A stretch of 64,000 nt of DNA from Sipunculus nudus (lineage: Eukaryota > Annelida > Sipuncula > Golfingiida > Sipunculidae), in NCBI GenBank assembly GCA_026874595.1, contig CM049314.1, positions 38,673,229 to 38,737,228 on the forward strand. The letters are read 5' to 3'. A program made the position numbers and the translations under genes. The notes beneath the pieces were generated by a model. The model did not search any database. It saw only the letters and a list, made by a program, of their open reading frames with translations, and was not told where the DNA came from. This document shows positions 34,215 to 45,959 of this stretch, in pieces (within the stretch, counting starts at the first letter, position 1; each line of letters starts with the position of its first letter).

Positions 34215-36310
34215 ATGGTGACCAAATATAGTGGTGATGAGAGAGGGAAAGTGATGTTACCAGGAAAATCATGTTCTCATATGATGAACGGTGCCCAAAA
34301 TAGTGTTCATGAGAAAGGGATGGTCGCGTTACGGGGTTGTCATGTCCTCATTTGCTGTACGTGGAGCAAACATAGTGGTCGTGATAAAGGGATGGTCGCG
34401 CTACCGGGGCGGACATGTCCTTCATATGATGTACGTGGAGCAAACATAGTGGTCGTGAGAGAGGGATGGTCGCGTTACTGGGGCGGTCATGTCCTCATAT
34501 GGTGTACATGGAGCAAACATTGTGGTCGTGAGAGAGGGATGGTCGCGTTACCGGGGCGGTCATGTCCTCATATGGTGTGCTTGGAGCAAACATAGTGGTC
34601 GTGAGAGAGGGATGGTCGCGTTACCGGGGCGGTCATGTCCTCATATGGTGTGCTTGGAGCAAACATAGTGGTCGTGAGAGAGGGATGGTCGCGTTTCCGG
34701 GGCGGTCATGTCCTCATATGGTGTGCTTGGAGCAAACATAGTGGTCGTGAGGGAGGGATGGTCGCGTTACCGGGGCGGTCATGTCCTCATATGGTGTACA
34801 TGGAGCAAACATTGTGGTCGTGAGAGAGGGATGGTCGCGTTACCGGGGCGGTCATGTCCTCATATGGTGTGCTTGGAGCAAACATAGTGGTCGTGAGAGA
34901 GGGATGGTCGCGTTACCGGGGCGGTCATGTCCTCATATGGTGTACATAGAGCAAACATTGTGGTCGTGAGAGAGGGATGGTCGCGTTACCGGGGCGGTCA
35001 TGTCCTCATATGGTGTGCTTGGAGCAAACATAGTGGTCGTGAGAGAGGGATGGTCGCGTTTCCGGGGCGGTCATGTCCTCATATGGTGTGCTTGGAGCAA
35101 ACATAGTGGTCGTGAGAGAGGGATGGTCGCGTTACCTGGGCGGTCATGTCCTCATATGGTGTACATGGAGCAAACATTGTGGTCGTGAGAGAGGGATGGT
35201 CGCGTTACCGGGGCGGTCATGTCCTCATATGGTGTGCTTGGAGCAAACATAGTGGTCGTGAGAGAGGGATGGTCGCGTTTCCGGGGCGGTCATGTCCTCA
35301 TATGGTGTGCTTGGAGCAAACATAGTGGTCGTCAGAGAGGGATGGTCGCGTTTCCGGGGCGGTCATGTCCTCATATGGTGTGCTTGGAGCAAACATAGTG
35401 GTCGTGAGAGAGGGATGGTCGCGTTACCGTGGCGGTCATGTCCTCATATGGTGTACATGGAGCAAACATTGTGGTCGTGAGAGAGGGATGGTCGCGTTAC
35501 CGGGGCGGTCATGTCCTCATATGGTGTGCTTGGAGCAAACATAGTGGTCGTGAGAGAGGGATGGTCGCGTTTCCGGGGCGGTCATGTCCTCATATGGTGT
35601 GCTTGGAGCAAACATAGTGATCGTGAGAGAGTGATGGTCGCGTTACCGGGGCGGTCATGTCCTCATATGGTGTGCTTGGAGCAAACATAGTGGTCGTGAG
35701 AGAGGGATGGTCGCGTTTCCGGGGCGGTCATGTCCTCATATGGTGTGCTTGGAGCAAACATAGTGGTCGTGAGAGAGGGATGGTCGCGTTTCCGGGGCGG
35801 TCATGTCCTCATATGGTGTACATGGAGCAAACATTGTGGTCGTGAGAGAGGGATGGTCGCGTTACCGGGGCGGTCATGTCCTCATATTGTGTGCTTGGAG
35901 CAAACATAGTGGTCGTGAGAGAGGGATGGTCGCGTTACTAGGGCGGTCATGTCCTCATATGGTGTACTGTGAGCAAACATAGTGGTCGTGAGGGAGGGAT
36001 GGTCGCGTTACTAGGGCGGTCATGTCCTCATATGATACATGGGGACCAAACAAAGAGGTCGTGGGAGAGGGAAGGTCGTGTAACCGGGGCGGTCATGTTC
36101 TCATATGATACATGGGGACCAAACAAAGAGGTCGTGGGAGAAGGAAGGTCGTGTAACCGGGGCGGTCATGTCCATTAATGATGCACGGGGACCAAACATA
36201 GTGGTCGTGGAAGACTGGTGGTTGTGTTACCGGGGCGGTCATGTCCTTACTGTGACCTAACATAGTGGTCGTGAGAGAAGAATGGTCGTGTTATCGGGGA
36301 GGGGGAGGGG
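34215..36310. repeat. 73-bp tandem minisatellite, about 28 units
   Basis: The unit centres on GATGGTCGCGTTACCGGGGC followed by GGTCATGTCCTCATATGGTG and AGCAAACATAGTGGTCGTGA. Units at the two ends are more diverged than those in the middle. Variants (TTTCCG or TTACCG; GTGCTTGG or GTACATGG; ATAGTGG or ATTGTGG) recur at spacings of 146, 219, 292 and 365 bp, all multiples of 73. The 62-codon plus frames that start at 34635, 34781, 35000, 35292 and 35657 are repeat artefacts: 73 is not a multiple of three, so each frame slips through the three phases and meets a stop after about 2.6 units. Confidence 0.95.
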
Positions 36311-36329
36311 TCCTAATATTATGCACGGG

Positions 36330-37560
36330 AACAAAGTAGAACTATAGTGCTTTGAATTAAGAAGTATGACCAAACAAATAACCATTGGTCACATGCTTAG
36401 GTATACTCATCATTTGGATAATTATTCAGTTTTGTTTTGAAGGGAACCGTATCTTATCAATTCTTAATCTAATTAATCTTTGAAAATATAATATGATTAA
36501 TAATAACAATTACGATTTTGGTCTATTGTTTCATTGTCTTGCAAGTTTTCATGGCTGGGTTTAATACACATAAAACATTTCTTTTACTTGTGAGTGAAAA
36601 CTTCTGACACGGCAGCCAAAACTATTTTATAGTTATCTAACAGCCGGGATATGTGTGACATTACACCCATTTATAGCATTAGAAAAAAGAAAGTGGTCAG
36701 AGACCGCATCCTCCCCCAGCATCCTAATCCAACTCAGGAAATGTCAGTCACGGTACAAGAACTCCATTTATTGATTAGCTCTATATAATGATGGCTCTAG
36801 GGATTCAACTGGGGAAAAAAGAAATAGCCGTTGGTCATAATGGAAAGGAAGTCTTTAAAGAAAAAAAAGCATGTTATAATGATTCAGATTAATTCCAACT
36901 TTTAATATTTTAACTTTTCTTTGGATGTTTACCAAACTATCTACAAAAGCTCAACAAATTCAGAACATTATGGAAAAATTACATATAAACAAACGAAATA
37001 ACCAAGGGAAACCTTGATATCTCGCGCCACCTGGCGGTGGTTTAATATGATAGAAACTGCCGTAGGCAGATGGAAGGATGTCGCATTTACGGGAACCGTG
37101 ACGCCACGGAGCCGTATACAACGCCCTCTGAATGCGTTAATATGGCAGCAAATTATGACTATACAGGTGCAATGAATGCTGGGTATACTCTTTTCTGGGT
37201 CTATTCACACCAATGACCTCGACCTTTGACGGATTTACCTTTTGATATCAAACATACACCTTTGTCCCAGTCAATCAAAAAGCACGCTTTTACGCCGTAA
37301 CCGAGTTACTTCGCCTAGGAATTGTAAACTGTAAACATTATGTGACACGATGGCCTGAGTGAAGTGTGTGTGTGTGTGTGTGTGTGTTTGTGGGGGGAGG
37401 GGGTATATAAAGTATGTCGACAGAAGAACTGAGGACCAAGGGCTCGAAGGACGAATGTGGTTTACTGTAATGGAAATGCAGAACATAAGTTCACTATAAT
37501 CATTACCAGGTGACGTGCGCGCTGTGTTTACATTTGACACTACTGATACCGCAAACTTGT
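36330..37560. other. Intergenic DNA with a CTCF-like site
   Basis: No gene seen. At 37024-37037 the sequence GCGCCACCTGGCGG reads CCGCCAGGTGGCGC on the minus strand. A (GT)n tract lies at 37363-37388. Confidence 0.45.
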
Positions 37561-37579
37561 TTTCCACTTGTATACATCA

Positions 37580-37683
37580 GTAAGCAAACGGTTTCAGAAT
37601 TGGCATATACCATGTTATTTTAAGGAGAAAACACTATATTTATGTATGTCTAACATATCCGGTAGGTGAATAGGCCCCTTTAA
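37580..37683. mobile_element. Right end of a TTAA-type miniature element
   Basis: GTAAGCAAACGGTTTCAG and GGTGAATAGGCCCCT followed by TTAA match the right part of the element at 2750-3251 and the end type of 40201-40636. I could not place its left end. Confidence 0.4.
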
Positions 37684-37960
37684 CAAAGCCTTAAAAATGC
37701 ATTTATCCAATCACCAGTTTTGTACTGCAGTAACAGTGTCTCCCTTGTTTTTCTCGGTCTACGATCGTTTCTTTGTGCTTCCACTTAAATAAACTCACTC
37801 ACAGTTTGGTAAGACTCCATCATGTTGAGCAATCCGTATCACTTGTATTGGATCTTTGATCGAAATATCCAATCAGGTTTCAGAACTTATAACTGAAGAT
37901 ACATGAAAGCTTTCTGTGCCTTGACAAGCTGTGACACCCAACCGTGATGTGAATAAAGCA

Positions 37961-38070
37961 GGGCCGTAGTCTGAGCAAAGTCTGGGGGAGGGGGGGGGGG
38001 GGGAGACGAAGTGCTTTGTCAGAGCGAAGCATAACGAGGGGGTGGAGCCCCTAAGAGGGGAGGGTGTGTC
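37961..38070. mobile_element. hAT5-like end fragment
   Basis: CAGGGCCGTAGTCTGAGCAA followed by a poly-G run resembles the left end of the 278-1409 element. The other end is not evident. Confidence 0.35.
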
Positions 38071-38814
38071 ATGGTGTGGAAACTGTTTAAAATACATGCT
38101 ATAAATTGTCAATTCTCTGGGTATTTGTCTTATAATATAAGCTCTATTCACAGAACATAATTGCTTGCTTTTATTTACGTGGCTAAATGTAATTGAGTGA
38201 TAGTCACCAGTATAATTGAACTTTTCTTGCAAATACTGCCGACATTTATTATTTATTTTTTGCCTGAGAATGCTGAAATCTCAGGGGGGTTACTATAGGT
38301 TACTTACAATCCAGTTAAATCGTTCAGAAATTTATATCAACGATTGACACCTGCGGTATTTACGTAGCCCTCTATATTCACCTGCGATTTGTTTAATCTA
38401 GCACTTTGATGCAATGCTATCACGCAAGCGCGCCATATAAAATAAAAAAATATATGAAAAAAAAATATAATATAACTTGTAGATGGCAGTAGTAGGTAAC
38501 CTATAATAAGCGTGCCTGAATTTTCAATCCAGGCTTTAGTTACGTTTATGTTTCGCTGAAAACATTAACCACTATTCAAGTTTCTTCTGGACAATAAGCT
38601 TGTTTAATTTATTTAAGTCTTTTTTGCTGTCTTATTATCTGTGTTTTGTTTCCTGGTTTACCCTCATATATAGGGTGATATTTGTTGATAATTACTGTGC
38701 TCTGAGTACGGCGATAACCTTTTGCATACACTTTTGATGGACATGATCCAAGGCCTGATCCAGTGACCGGCAGATTTATGACCATAGTGTGACAGCGTGA
38801 CAGTGTGGTTGCAC

Positions 38815-38910
38815 TCATATTCGCGGGGTTAAATCTCGATGCGCCATTTTCACATCTCCAGTTTTTCGCGAAGATTCCATTTTCGCGATATCACCATACA
38901 GTAATGAACA
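38815..38910. repeat. TTCGCG-rich dispersed repeat
   Basis: ATTCGCGGGGTTAAATC, TTTTTCGCGAAGATTCCA and TTTCGCGATATCACCATACA occur in order. Related but scattered fragments are at 8340-8415, 8765-8830 and 9060-9130 within the PM20D2-like introns. Confidence 0.55.
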
Positions 38911-39179
38911 GTATATCTACTATAATATAAAATAATCAATATGCACACTATTTTGACTGTTCGAACAAAGAGCATTTTGGAAGAGTGGGAATTCTCGTTC
39001 ATTTTTTGAAAATATTTAAAAGGATTTTTTATAATATCAAGATTTGATTGATTTGAAACTTATACGATCACTTAAAATTATGATATCACCTTTTGAGTTT
39101 TTGAGGTAACCAGAAGTTTAGATGTATATGTATAATATTTCTCAGTAAACTAAGAACCAAAGTCTATTATTAAATATTA

Positions 39180-40110
39180 TTATTATTATTATATCCCATA
39201 TATAAATTTTATATACATTAATATATACAGAATACATACCACCGTTACGCGTGAGCAAATCAACTTTCCAACGTTATCAATCTCCATGCTAATAACATTA
39301 TCATATGTTTATATGATTTGCGAAATACTGTCGTATTTCTACTTTTTGTTTAATAGAGGTATATTTCGATTCGGAAAAAAAATCTAGTTTTTCCTTAATC
39401 AGATAATGCATGGGATCTGCACATGAGAATTTTATATTAATAATGATTTGTACAGGCGAATGTGTCAAATACGATACGTGCTATGGAAAGCGTTTGCTTG
39501 ACTTATAAAAACAAACATTGGCAAGCATCAAGAAGAGAACGCAAAGGGAATAATATATGCTTCAACCTGCTTAATAAACTTGGAACTTACATATTATGTA
39601 ACCTGAATTAGAATGAGAGAGGGGGAAAATGAGTAATCCTACACTCCAATTATATTATATTTATTTATTTGCGCATGGTAAAGAGGAACCTTTGACAGTT
39701 TCTCACAAGCATATAGTTGTGATCTTTGGAAGTCAAGGCGTTTCTTCGGACCATATTTTTTTTGGATTGTGTTACCCTTCACACTGTTAAGGTACCCCCG
39801 CTTTATACACAACTGGCTTAGATATAAAAAAAATCGAACGAAGGGTTACTAAACATATACCTATACTTGAATGTATTTTTTCATATTTTTTCCATTTCAG
39901 ATTTTACTTTATTTTTTCTCATTAAAAGTATTTGACGTGAACACTCTTTTTAAATAATCAATGACATCCATGGACAATTAGTACTTGGATATAAAATGGG
40001 ACGGAGAATTATTAAACAGATATACCTGAATGTATATAAACAAGTAAATAAATATATTTGTAATTGGATATGTTATATATATATGTGTGTGTATTTAGTA
40101 TGTATTATAT

Positions 40111-40149
<39 letters not shown>

Positions 40150-40200
40150 ATAGTATAAGTATATATATATATTTATTTATTTATTTATACATGTTTTCAT
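39180..40200. other. AT-rich intergenic DNA with TA microsatellite
   Basis: No gene seen. It includes a TAT trinucleotide run near 39177-39192 and TA arrays at about 40068-40172. The plus frame 39996-40262 is made of the microsatellite. Confidence 0.5.
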
Positions 40201-40636
40201 TTAAAGGTGCCCATTCACATGCTTTCTATAAAAGAATTTACGTAATTTCTGGCTTCCTCTGAGTATATATTGATGATCTAAGGGTAATTTTGGTTATGAA
40301 AAGTTCTCATAACGCCTTCGTGAAGGATGTATGAACTTGTTTATCAACATGTTTGTAAACACAGCAATGTTGACAAACGGGTAAAAAATAGAACCTAAAG
40401 TGGTAGGTTGCATATATGCGAAGGTAGAGGTCTGGCTTATCTGACTTGCTGCCAGGTGCTCTTCTTGAGTTTGTTTTGATTATTTTGACGGGCCCCCACA
40501 TATTATAAACACTTTCATATAAAAACAACAAGCAGCCTGTGTGCGGTGATATATATGTTTTCTGGCCTATTTTTATAAGGCCCCAAGGGATTATATTTAG
40601 TTTCTAATGGTCAGAAGGGTGATTGGCCCCCTTTAA
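40201..40636. mobile_element. TTAA-flanked miniature element (piggyBac-type)
   Basis: The left end is TTAA then AGGTGCCCATTCAC and the right end is GTGATTGGCCCCCT then TTAA. The interior shares long stretches (for example GGATGTATGAACTTGTTTAT) with the inverted copy at 44304-44674 and a weaker copy at 57590-57900. It also carries about 60 bp near 40400-40460 that the second copy lacks. Confidence 0.75.
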
Positions 40637-40929
40637 GATTCTACTTTATTTTTCTCTTTAAATATATTTGACGTGATCCCTATTTTAATAATTAATGACA
40701 TCAACGGTCAATTAGTATATAATTATATTAGAGGTATTTCCATAAAATGCTTGAAACACGAGATTTTACCTGGTATGTTCTTTTTCCGCACAAATACATA
40801 GATGTACAGCAGTCAAAAATCAAGAAAAAAATCGTTGAAAAATTATCTCGGGGAGGGGTAGACGGTGTATGGGCTAGATTAACAGCTCATCAGGACCTGG
40901 CGACTAATTGGAGTAGCCGTAATTACTCG

Positions 40930-41960
40930 CTACTTCGGTAGCTTTCGGCTCTTTGGTTACATCCAGGCCAGCCATCGGTGCCAACAAAAGCTTCACCAGT
41001 CGCCCCCAGCACCAGCCTTCAGCAACAAGGAGCTGGTATTGTCAAAGAATTTCAAGCGCTGATAGCTCCGTAAGAAAGTCTGTTTGAAAGACACAAAACG
41101 CTATTGAAAACGCGGGATGGCGTGCTGGCCCAGGCACAATGCGCCCAGAACCTTTCGGCATGGGCTGCTAGGCTACGAGTCCGTCGGAAAGTTTCGGATT
41201 ATATCAGAGATGAATATAGCGCGCTTCTGTCTTGGACAATTATTTATTCGCACCAATATTATTTATGATAGGGTATTGTTGTCACTTTCGTGCGGCGGGC
41301 TGGTGCCATTGAATGTCATGAAATAAATTTTCTGGGTATCACCAAAGTATTGTTCTTATATACAATAGACGAATGAGTCGGCAGTGCATCTGGCACGGCG
41401 CGCCCTTTTATAACATCGGGCCAGATCTGATAGACTCGTGTGAGTCGATTCAATTTGGATGAAAGGGCAAATTTTCATGGAGATCGCACAGAGATCGGGT
41501 ATTGTGTGTAAATTGTTTGGGCACAATCCAGTGTCCGTGACTCGTTTGCAGCCTGCCAGCTTGGTTTGCTGCTTGTTTGCCACTGCTCCTGTCAAGAACG
41601 CAGACGACACAGCCAACACTGGCGGTCTGGCGCGCCCAGCTCTCACCGCCGAGAATCCACGGAGCGGGACGAGAACTGCCGAACCTGCGGAAAGCGCGCC
41701 GTGCCTGTCCACTGGAGAGCATCACAACTGATAGATCACTTTCCTTCCATGCCTCTGAAACATTATCAAACGGCTGTCCTCAACCGCTTTTGGTGAGTAA
41801 GGAGCCATTTAATAACAATTACCTGTTAGCAAGCGAGGCCCTGATTAATATTTCCTGTGTCTGAGAGTGGCTGTGTCCGCGGCGAGTGTCAGCTGTGTTT
41901 TTTATTTATGGGTCTGATGTGGGCCGCGGGAATTACCTGACGGAATACTATAAAACTCTC
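40930..41960. other. Repeat-free GC-richer island
   Basis: About 1 kb without visible transposon or simple repeats, in contrast to its surroundings. Overlapping frames on both strands (41356-41864) are moderately long but mutually exclusive and without recognisable domains. TTTTG/GTGAGTAAG at 41793 resembles a splice donor on the plus strand. Motifs such as TTGGACAATTATTTATTCG and GCCATTTAATAACAATTACC resemble homeobox/Sox-type sites. A regulatory element or non-coding exon is possible. Confidence 0.35.
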
Positions 41961-42062
41961 TCAGTCACACCGAGAAGTCAACAGGTACACTAACACTCAC
42001 AGGTCTGTTCTTCATCCATAACATTAAACTGATGAACAACAGGTTGTAGACATATTCACCAG

Positions 42063-42065
<3 letters not shown>

Positions 42066-42137
<72 letters not shown>

Positions 42138-42310
42138 TATATATGGACATATATATAGACATATATATATATAGACATATGTACACACATTTAGATATAT
42201 GGACTTATATATGCATGTAGACATATATACCCCCTTATTTATTACGTATATATACTTATATATTTATATTTGATATCCATATATATATATATGTATATAT
42301 ATATATGATT
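42066..42310. repeat. (CA)n then TA-rich microsatellite
   Basis: About 54 bp pure CA followed by roughly 190 bp of imperfect TA/CATA. It explains the Cys-Val and Ile-Tyr minus frames. Confidence 0.95.
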
Positions 42311-42884
42311 ATATATGCATATGTGTATGTGTGATTGCGTAATTAAATAAATATCTTGGAATGTATGATTATAAAGAAGTATGTATAATTATATGAAATA
42401 ACAAATGTATTCTGAGTCTACATTGTGAATGTAGTTCATAATTCAGAAAAAAATAAATAGCATTTTACTGACTCGTCAACCTCACATGCTTGTCTGATGT
42501 CATGAGAGAACTAACACAATCTTCATTTTTTTATTGGCCAGAAATGCAGGTGAGACTTGATTGACATCTCTGACTGTGACCTGAGCCCTGGGATCAATAA
42601 CAAATTGAACCTGTTTCACCGTCACTTAATTTCTGTTACAAGGATTTCTAACACTTGTACTCCATGTGGATTAAATGAGATCCTTCTATTAAGGTGGTGA
42701 CTCGTATTTATTTAAAGACGACCAGAAAAGAATCCTGTCTCATTTAACATGATACACTTGATGTAAAAGGGCCTCCTTCTAGCCCACAATTAGTTATATG
42801 TGTACACCATTATACTGGTTCAGGCTTATCACTGTCATACAAATATACTCTCATAGAAAGGTACGACTCCATGGGCCATTATCC

Positions 42885-43642
42885 GAGTGCTGTAGAACTC
42901 GAGACCGGACTGGAGTCCGCTTTTTTAGGGACTCGGAGTATGTTCTTGAGGATCCTGGACTTGGACTTGTACTCGGAAGTAAGCACTCGAGATATCAGGC
43001 CGAGTTAAGGACTCGAGATATCAGGCCGATTTAAGGACTCGAGATATCAGGCCGAGTTAAGGACTCGAGATATCAGGCCCAGTTAAGGACTCGAGATATC
43101 AGGCCGAGTTAAGGACTCGAGATATCAGGCCGAGTTAAGGACTCGAGATATCAGGCCGAGTTAAGGACTCGAGATATCAGGCCGAGTTCACCTGGAGGCC
43201 AATAGAAAAAAGTCGCTGACATATATTATAAAGACTTATATACTAACAGAACTACTAACAAAATATTACAAAAATATAAAACTATATCCAACAAGATTTG
43301 ATCAGCATAGGGAGCATTAATGTATTTAACCTTTATAGTTAAAGCATGTGTGAACCTACAGTAAAAGGCACATAATAATCAGGAGTTTCCTTTTTAAATT
43401 GCTTCTTGTGGATATTTGCATCTTAATGGCCTCGGTCTTTGACTCAGGTGCCAGATGAAGCGTACTCGAAGAAGGTGGACTTGGACTCGATTTGCCTGGA
43501 CTGATCACTTGGACTTGAACTCGATTTGCTTGGACTAGGCCTTGGACTTGGACTCGATTTGCTTGGACTAGGACTTGGACTTGGACTCGATTGACCTGGA
43601 CACTGGCTTCCACTCGAACTCGAATTCGACTATACATCACTG
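42885..43642. mobile_element. GACTCGAG-rich hAT-like element with internal tandem array
   Basis: Ends GAGTGCTGTAGAACTCGAG and CGACTATACATCACTG are inverted copies of the family termini. The central AT-rich part matches 32480-33043. The left arm has expanded into the 26-bp array at 42979-43190. Confidence 0.65.
42979..43190. repeat. 26-bp tandem repeat, about 8 units
   Basis: The unit is AGTTAAGGACTCGAGATATC plus AGGCCG, almost identical between copies (single changes such as CCGATT and CCCAGT). Each unit has a CTCGAG and a GATATC palindrome. Confidence 0.95.
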
Positions 43643-43811
43643 CAACATACATTTCCGAAAGCAAGTTATAAATCATTTCACTACTAGTGAGTACATGTTA
43701 AACAGTTAAACAAAGATTTGAGCTAAAATAAGGATATTTCCAGTGTTACCAAGTTATAACCAAGTCCTGTCCTGATAAACTCTTCTTAAAGATCTCATCC
43801 AAGAGCTAATC

Positions 43812-44002
43812 CAGTGGAGCAGTCCAGGGGTCCCCCCTCCTTTTCAGCCCCCGCAACTACTTTTAAGGGTTTCAGACCAATTTTTGCAGCCTGGACCCCT
43901 CCCCCCCCCTTTTCCGGATCTGTGGAGCTTTATTTAGATTTTTTTTTCATAAGTCCTCCTGGGTTAGACCCCTCCTTTTCCTAAATCCTGAATCCGCCCC
44001 TG
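43812..44002. mobile_element. hAT-like miniature element
   Basis: The right end complement is CAGGGGCGGATTCAGGATTT; the left end CAGTGGAGCAGTCCAGGGG is more diverged. It has the same family layout as 9617-9793 and 52449-52632, about 190 bp, non-coding. Confidence 0.65.
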
Positions 44003-44303
44003 TCAACAATCGTAGGGCACAAGAGCCCAGAACGATATCTAAACAAAATTTTTACACAATTGTATCTTTTCCTGTCCCGATAATTTACCATGGTCACTTT
44101 CTGCTGTGTAGCTGTAAGTTGGCAGCATATATTTTATTCTAAGTATTTTATTTGAATTATATATTCATATGTGGTTATACATGCCAAGTCACTAAGGATT
44201 ATGGTATTATTGTTGTCATTATTTCGTCTGCTTAAATATACCACCGCCAGGTGGCGAGGTAGCATGTTCTACCTTGGTAGGTTTTGTCCTGTAACAAATT
44301 CAC

Positions 44304-44674
44304 TCAAAGGTTTTCACCTATCTGACCTTTATAAACTAAATATAATCCGTTGGAGCTTTTATAAAAATAGGCCAAAAAACGTGGATATCATCGCACACAG
44401 CCTACTTGTTTTGTTTATATCAACATGTTTATAATACATGGGAGCCCGCCAAAATAATCAAGACAGATTCAACAAGGGCATCTGGTATTTTTCCTGTTTG
44501 TCAACATTGCTATATTTACAAACATGTTGTTGATAAACAAGTTCATACATCCTTAACGAAGGCCTTATAAGAATTTTTCCAACCAAATTACCCTTGAATC
44601 ATTAATATATACACAGAGGAAGTCAGAAATTACAAAAGCTCGATCTCAAAAGGTAGGTGAATGGGCACCTTTAC
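44304..44674. mobile_element. TTAA-type miniature element, inverted copy
   Basis: Reverse-orientation relative of 40201-40636, sharing the AAACAAGTTCATACATCC and TTGTCAACATTGCT core. Its outer right end is GAATGGGCACCT then TTAC, so one TTAA has mutated, and the left end is diverged. Confidence 0.65.
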
Positions 44675-44939
44675 GTTTGGAGGTTATCAGGATCACAATA
44701 AAGTAGTCTTTAATTTTTCTTTACTATTGTGGGATAGTGGAATTTCTTTATCCCGACCGAGGACAAAAGCTATTTATTGGTTTAAAGGACCACCTTTATT
44801 ATTTCTAAAGCCGAGAACTTTACTATAGAGCTGACAATGAAATCGGTTATCCGTGATACACAATTACCGTGTATACGCTATTTTTCGATCGCTCACTCGC
44901 TGTCGTGTGCCTCCTTAACGTAGTGTCCTAGCAGGCTTA

Positions 44940-45662
44940 TTTGAACACCTGACCTTTGAACAGAATACGCCGTTCTACCGGCAACCAGTGTAGTTTCATA
45001 AGTACTGGTGTTATATGTTCCCTGCACTTTGTTCTGGTGAGGACACGGGCACCACAGATCTGTGCTACCTGAAGACGGTGAACGCTTGACTGAGATGTTC
45101 CTGCAAGCAAGCTGTTGTTAACGTCCAATCTAGATATGATAACTGCCTTGGCCTTAGTAGTAGTTTCATCGTCGAGATGGCCACGGATCCTGGCAATCCT
45201 TCGAATGTGGAAATACATACTTCTGACTATCGTGTTGATATGGGTACTCAAGCACAAACAGGGTCAAATATTGCTTCAAGGTTTCTAACAGAAGTATAGA
45301 CGCTCTTTGCCAATAGTTATCCTTGATTGGGTTTGTGAGACCCATGATTGCTGGAACTTTGGTGCTATGACAAGAAACTCGGTCTTTGAGTCATTTAGTT
45401 TCAGTTTGTTCACAATCATAGAGATTCGTACTGCTGCAGCACATCTTTGCAGTTCTCCAATGGCTGATGAGAAACTGGATATACTGCATAATGGTAAAAT
45501 GAGTATATATAACTGCAAGTCATCAGCATAGCCATGCCTTTGTAAATCAAAGCTTTCGATAATTCTCCTGAGAGGGAACACATAGACCAAGAATAAGAGG
45601 GGTCCCAAGACAAACCCTTTGGGAGAACTCAGACAGTTAATCCACAAGGTCAAAAACATCAC
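44940..45662 (-). pseudogene. CR1/L2-like LINE reverse transcriptase remnant
   Basis: Two minus-strand frames, 45662-45285 and 45257-44937, carry the 3' half of a LINE reverse transcriptase. The first has VLGPLLFLVYVFPLRRI, then the catalytic box YADDLQLY, then LKLNDSKTEFLVIAP. The second has LLAGTSQSSVHRLQVAQ and HITPVLMKLHWLPVERR, typical of the C-terminal part in CR1/L2-clade elements. The frame breaks between them, the normal PQGS motif reads SPKG, and the endonuclease and upstream fingers are not found. It is a 5'-truncated, dead copy; ends of any flanking duplication were not found. Confidence 0.85.
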
Positions 45663-45789
45663 TGAAATCCCTTTTTTTTAAATCTGTTTTTATATTATCT
45701 ATTCTCATTGGGAATGGTATCCAGCCACCTTTATAGATCAAGCAATAGATCGATATACCGTAAAGTCAATCAGTCGACCAAAATGTGTA

Positions 45790-45950
45790 CATGTATAGAA
45801 CCTGTCTAGAAGACCACCTGTCTAATAAGACCCCCTGTTTATTAAGACCACCCTTGGGTGAACCGAAAACATTCACATTGGATATATCTGACATGTCTAA
45901 TCAAACTTTTGGCCGCTCCCACAGGTGGTCTTATTGGAGAGATTTCACTG
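45790..45950. mobile_element. Tc1/mariner-like miniature element with GACCACCTGTCTAATAAG repeats
   Basis: The right end complement starts CAGTGAAATCTC after a TA, and the left end GTATAGAACCTGTC is diverged. The interior is built of AAGACCACC units. A related copy lies at 48935-49130. Confidence 0.6.
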
Positions 45951-45959
45951 TACATAATT

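Noticed and set aside
34215-36178. Repeated 62-codon plus frames that look like a tandem protein repeat
   Set aside because: The 73-bp unit length is not a multiple of three, so the peptide is not a continuous repeat protein; the frames end at recurrent stops.
34215-36310. Possible CRISPR array
   Set aside because: The whole 73-bp unit is repeated with no unique spacers, and the genome is eukaryotic.
41356-41864. Overlapping 76-118-codon frames on both strands
   Set aside because: Mutually exclusive frames in a GC-richer region, where stops are rarer; no recognisable protein.
44940-45662. Active LINE
   Set aside because: 5'-truncated, frame broken and motif PQGS altered; it cannot be autonomous.
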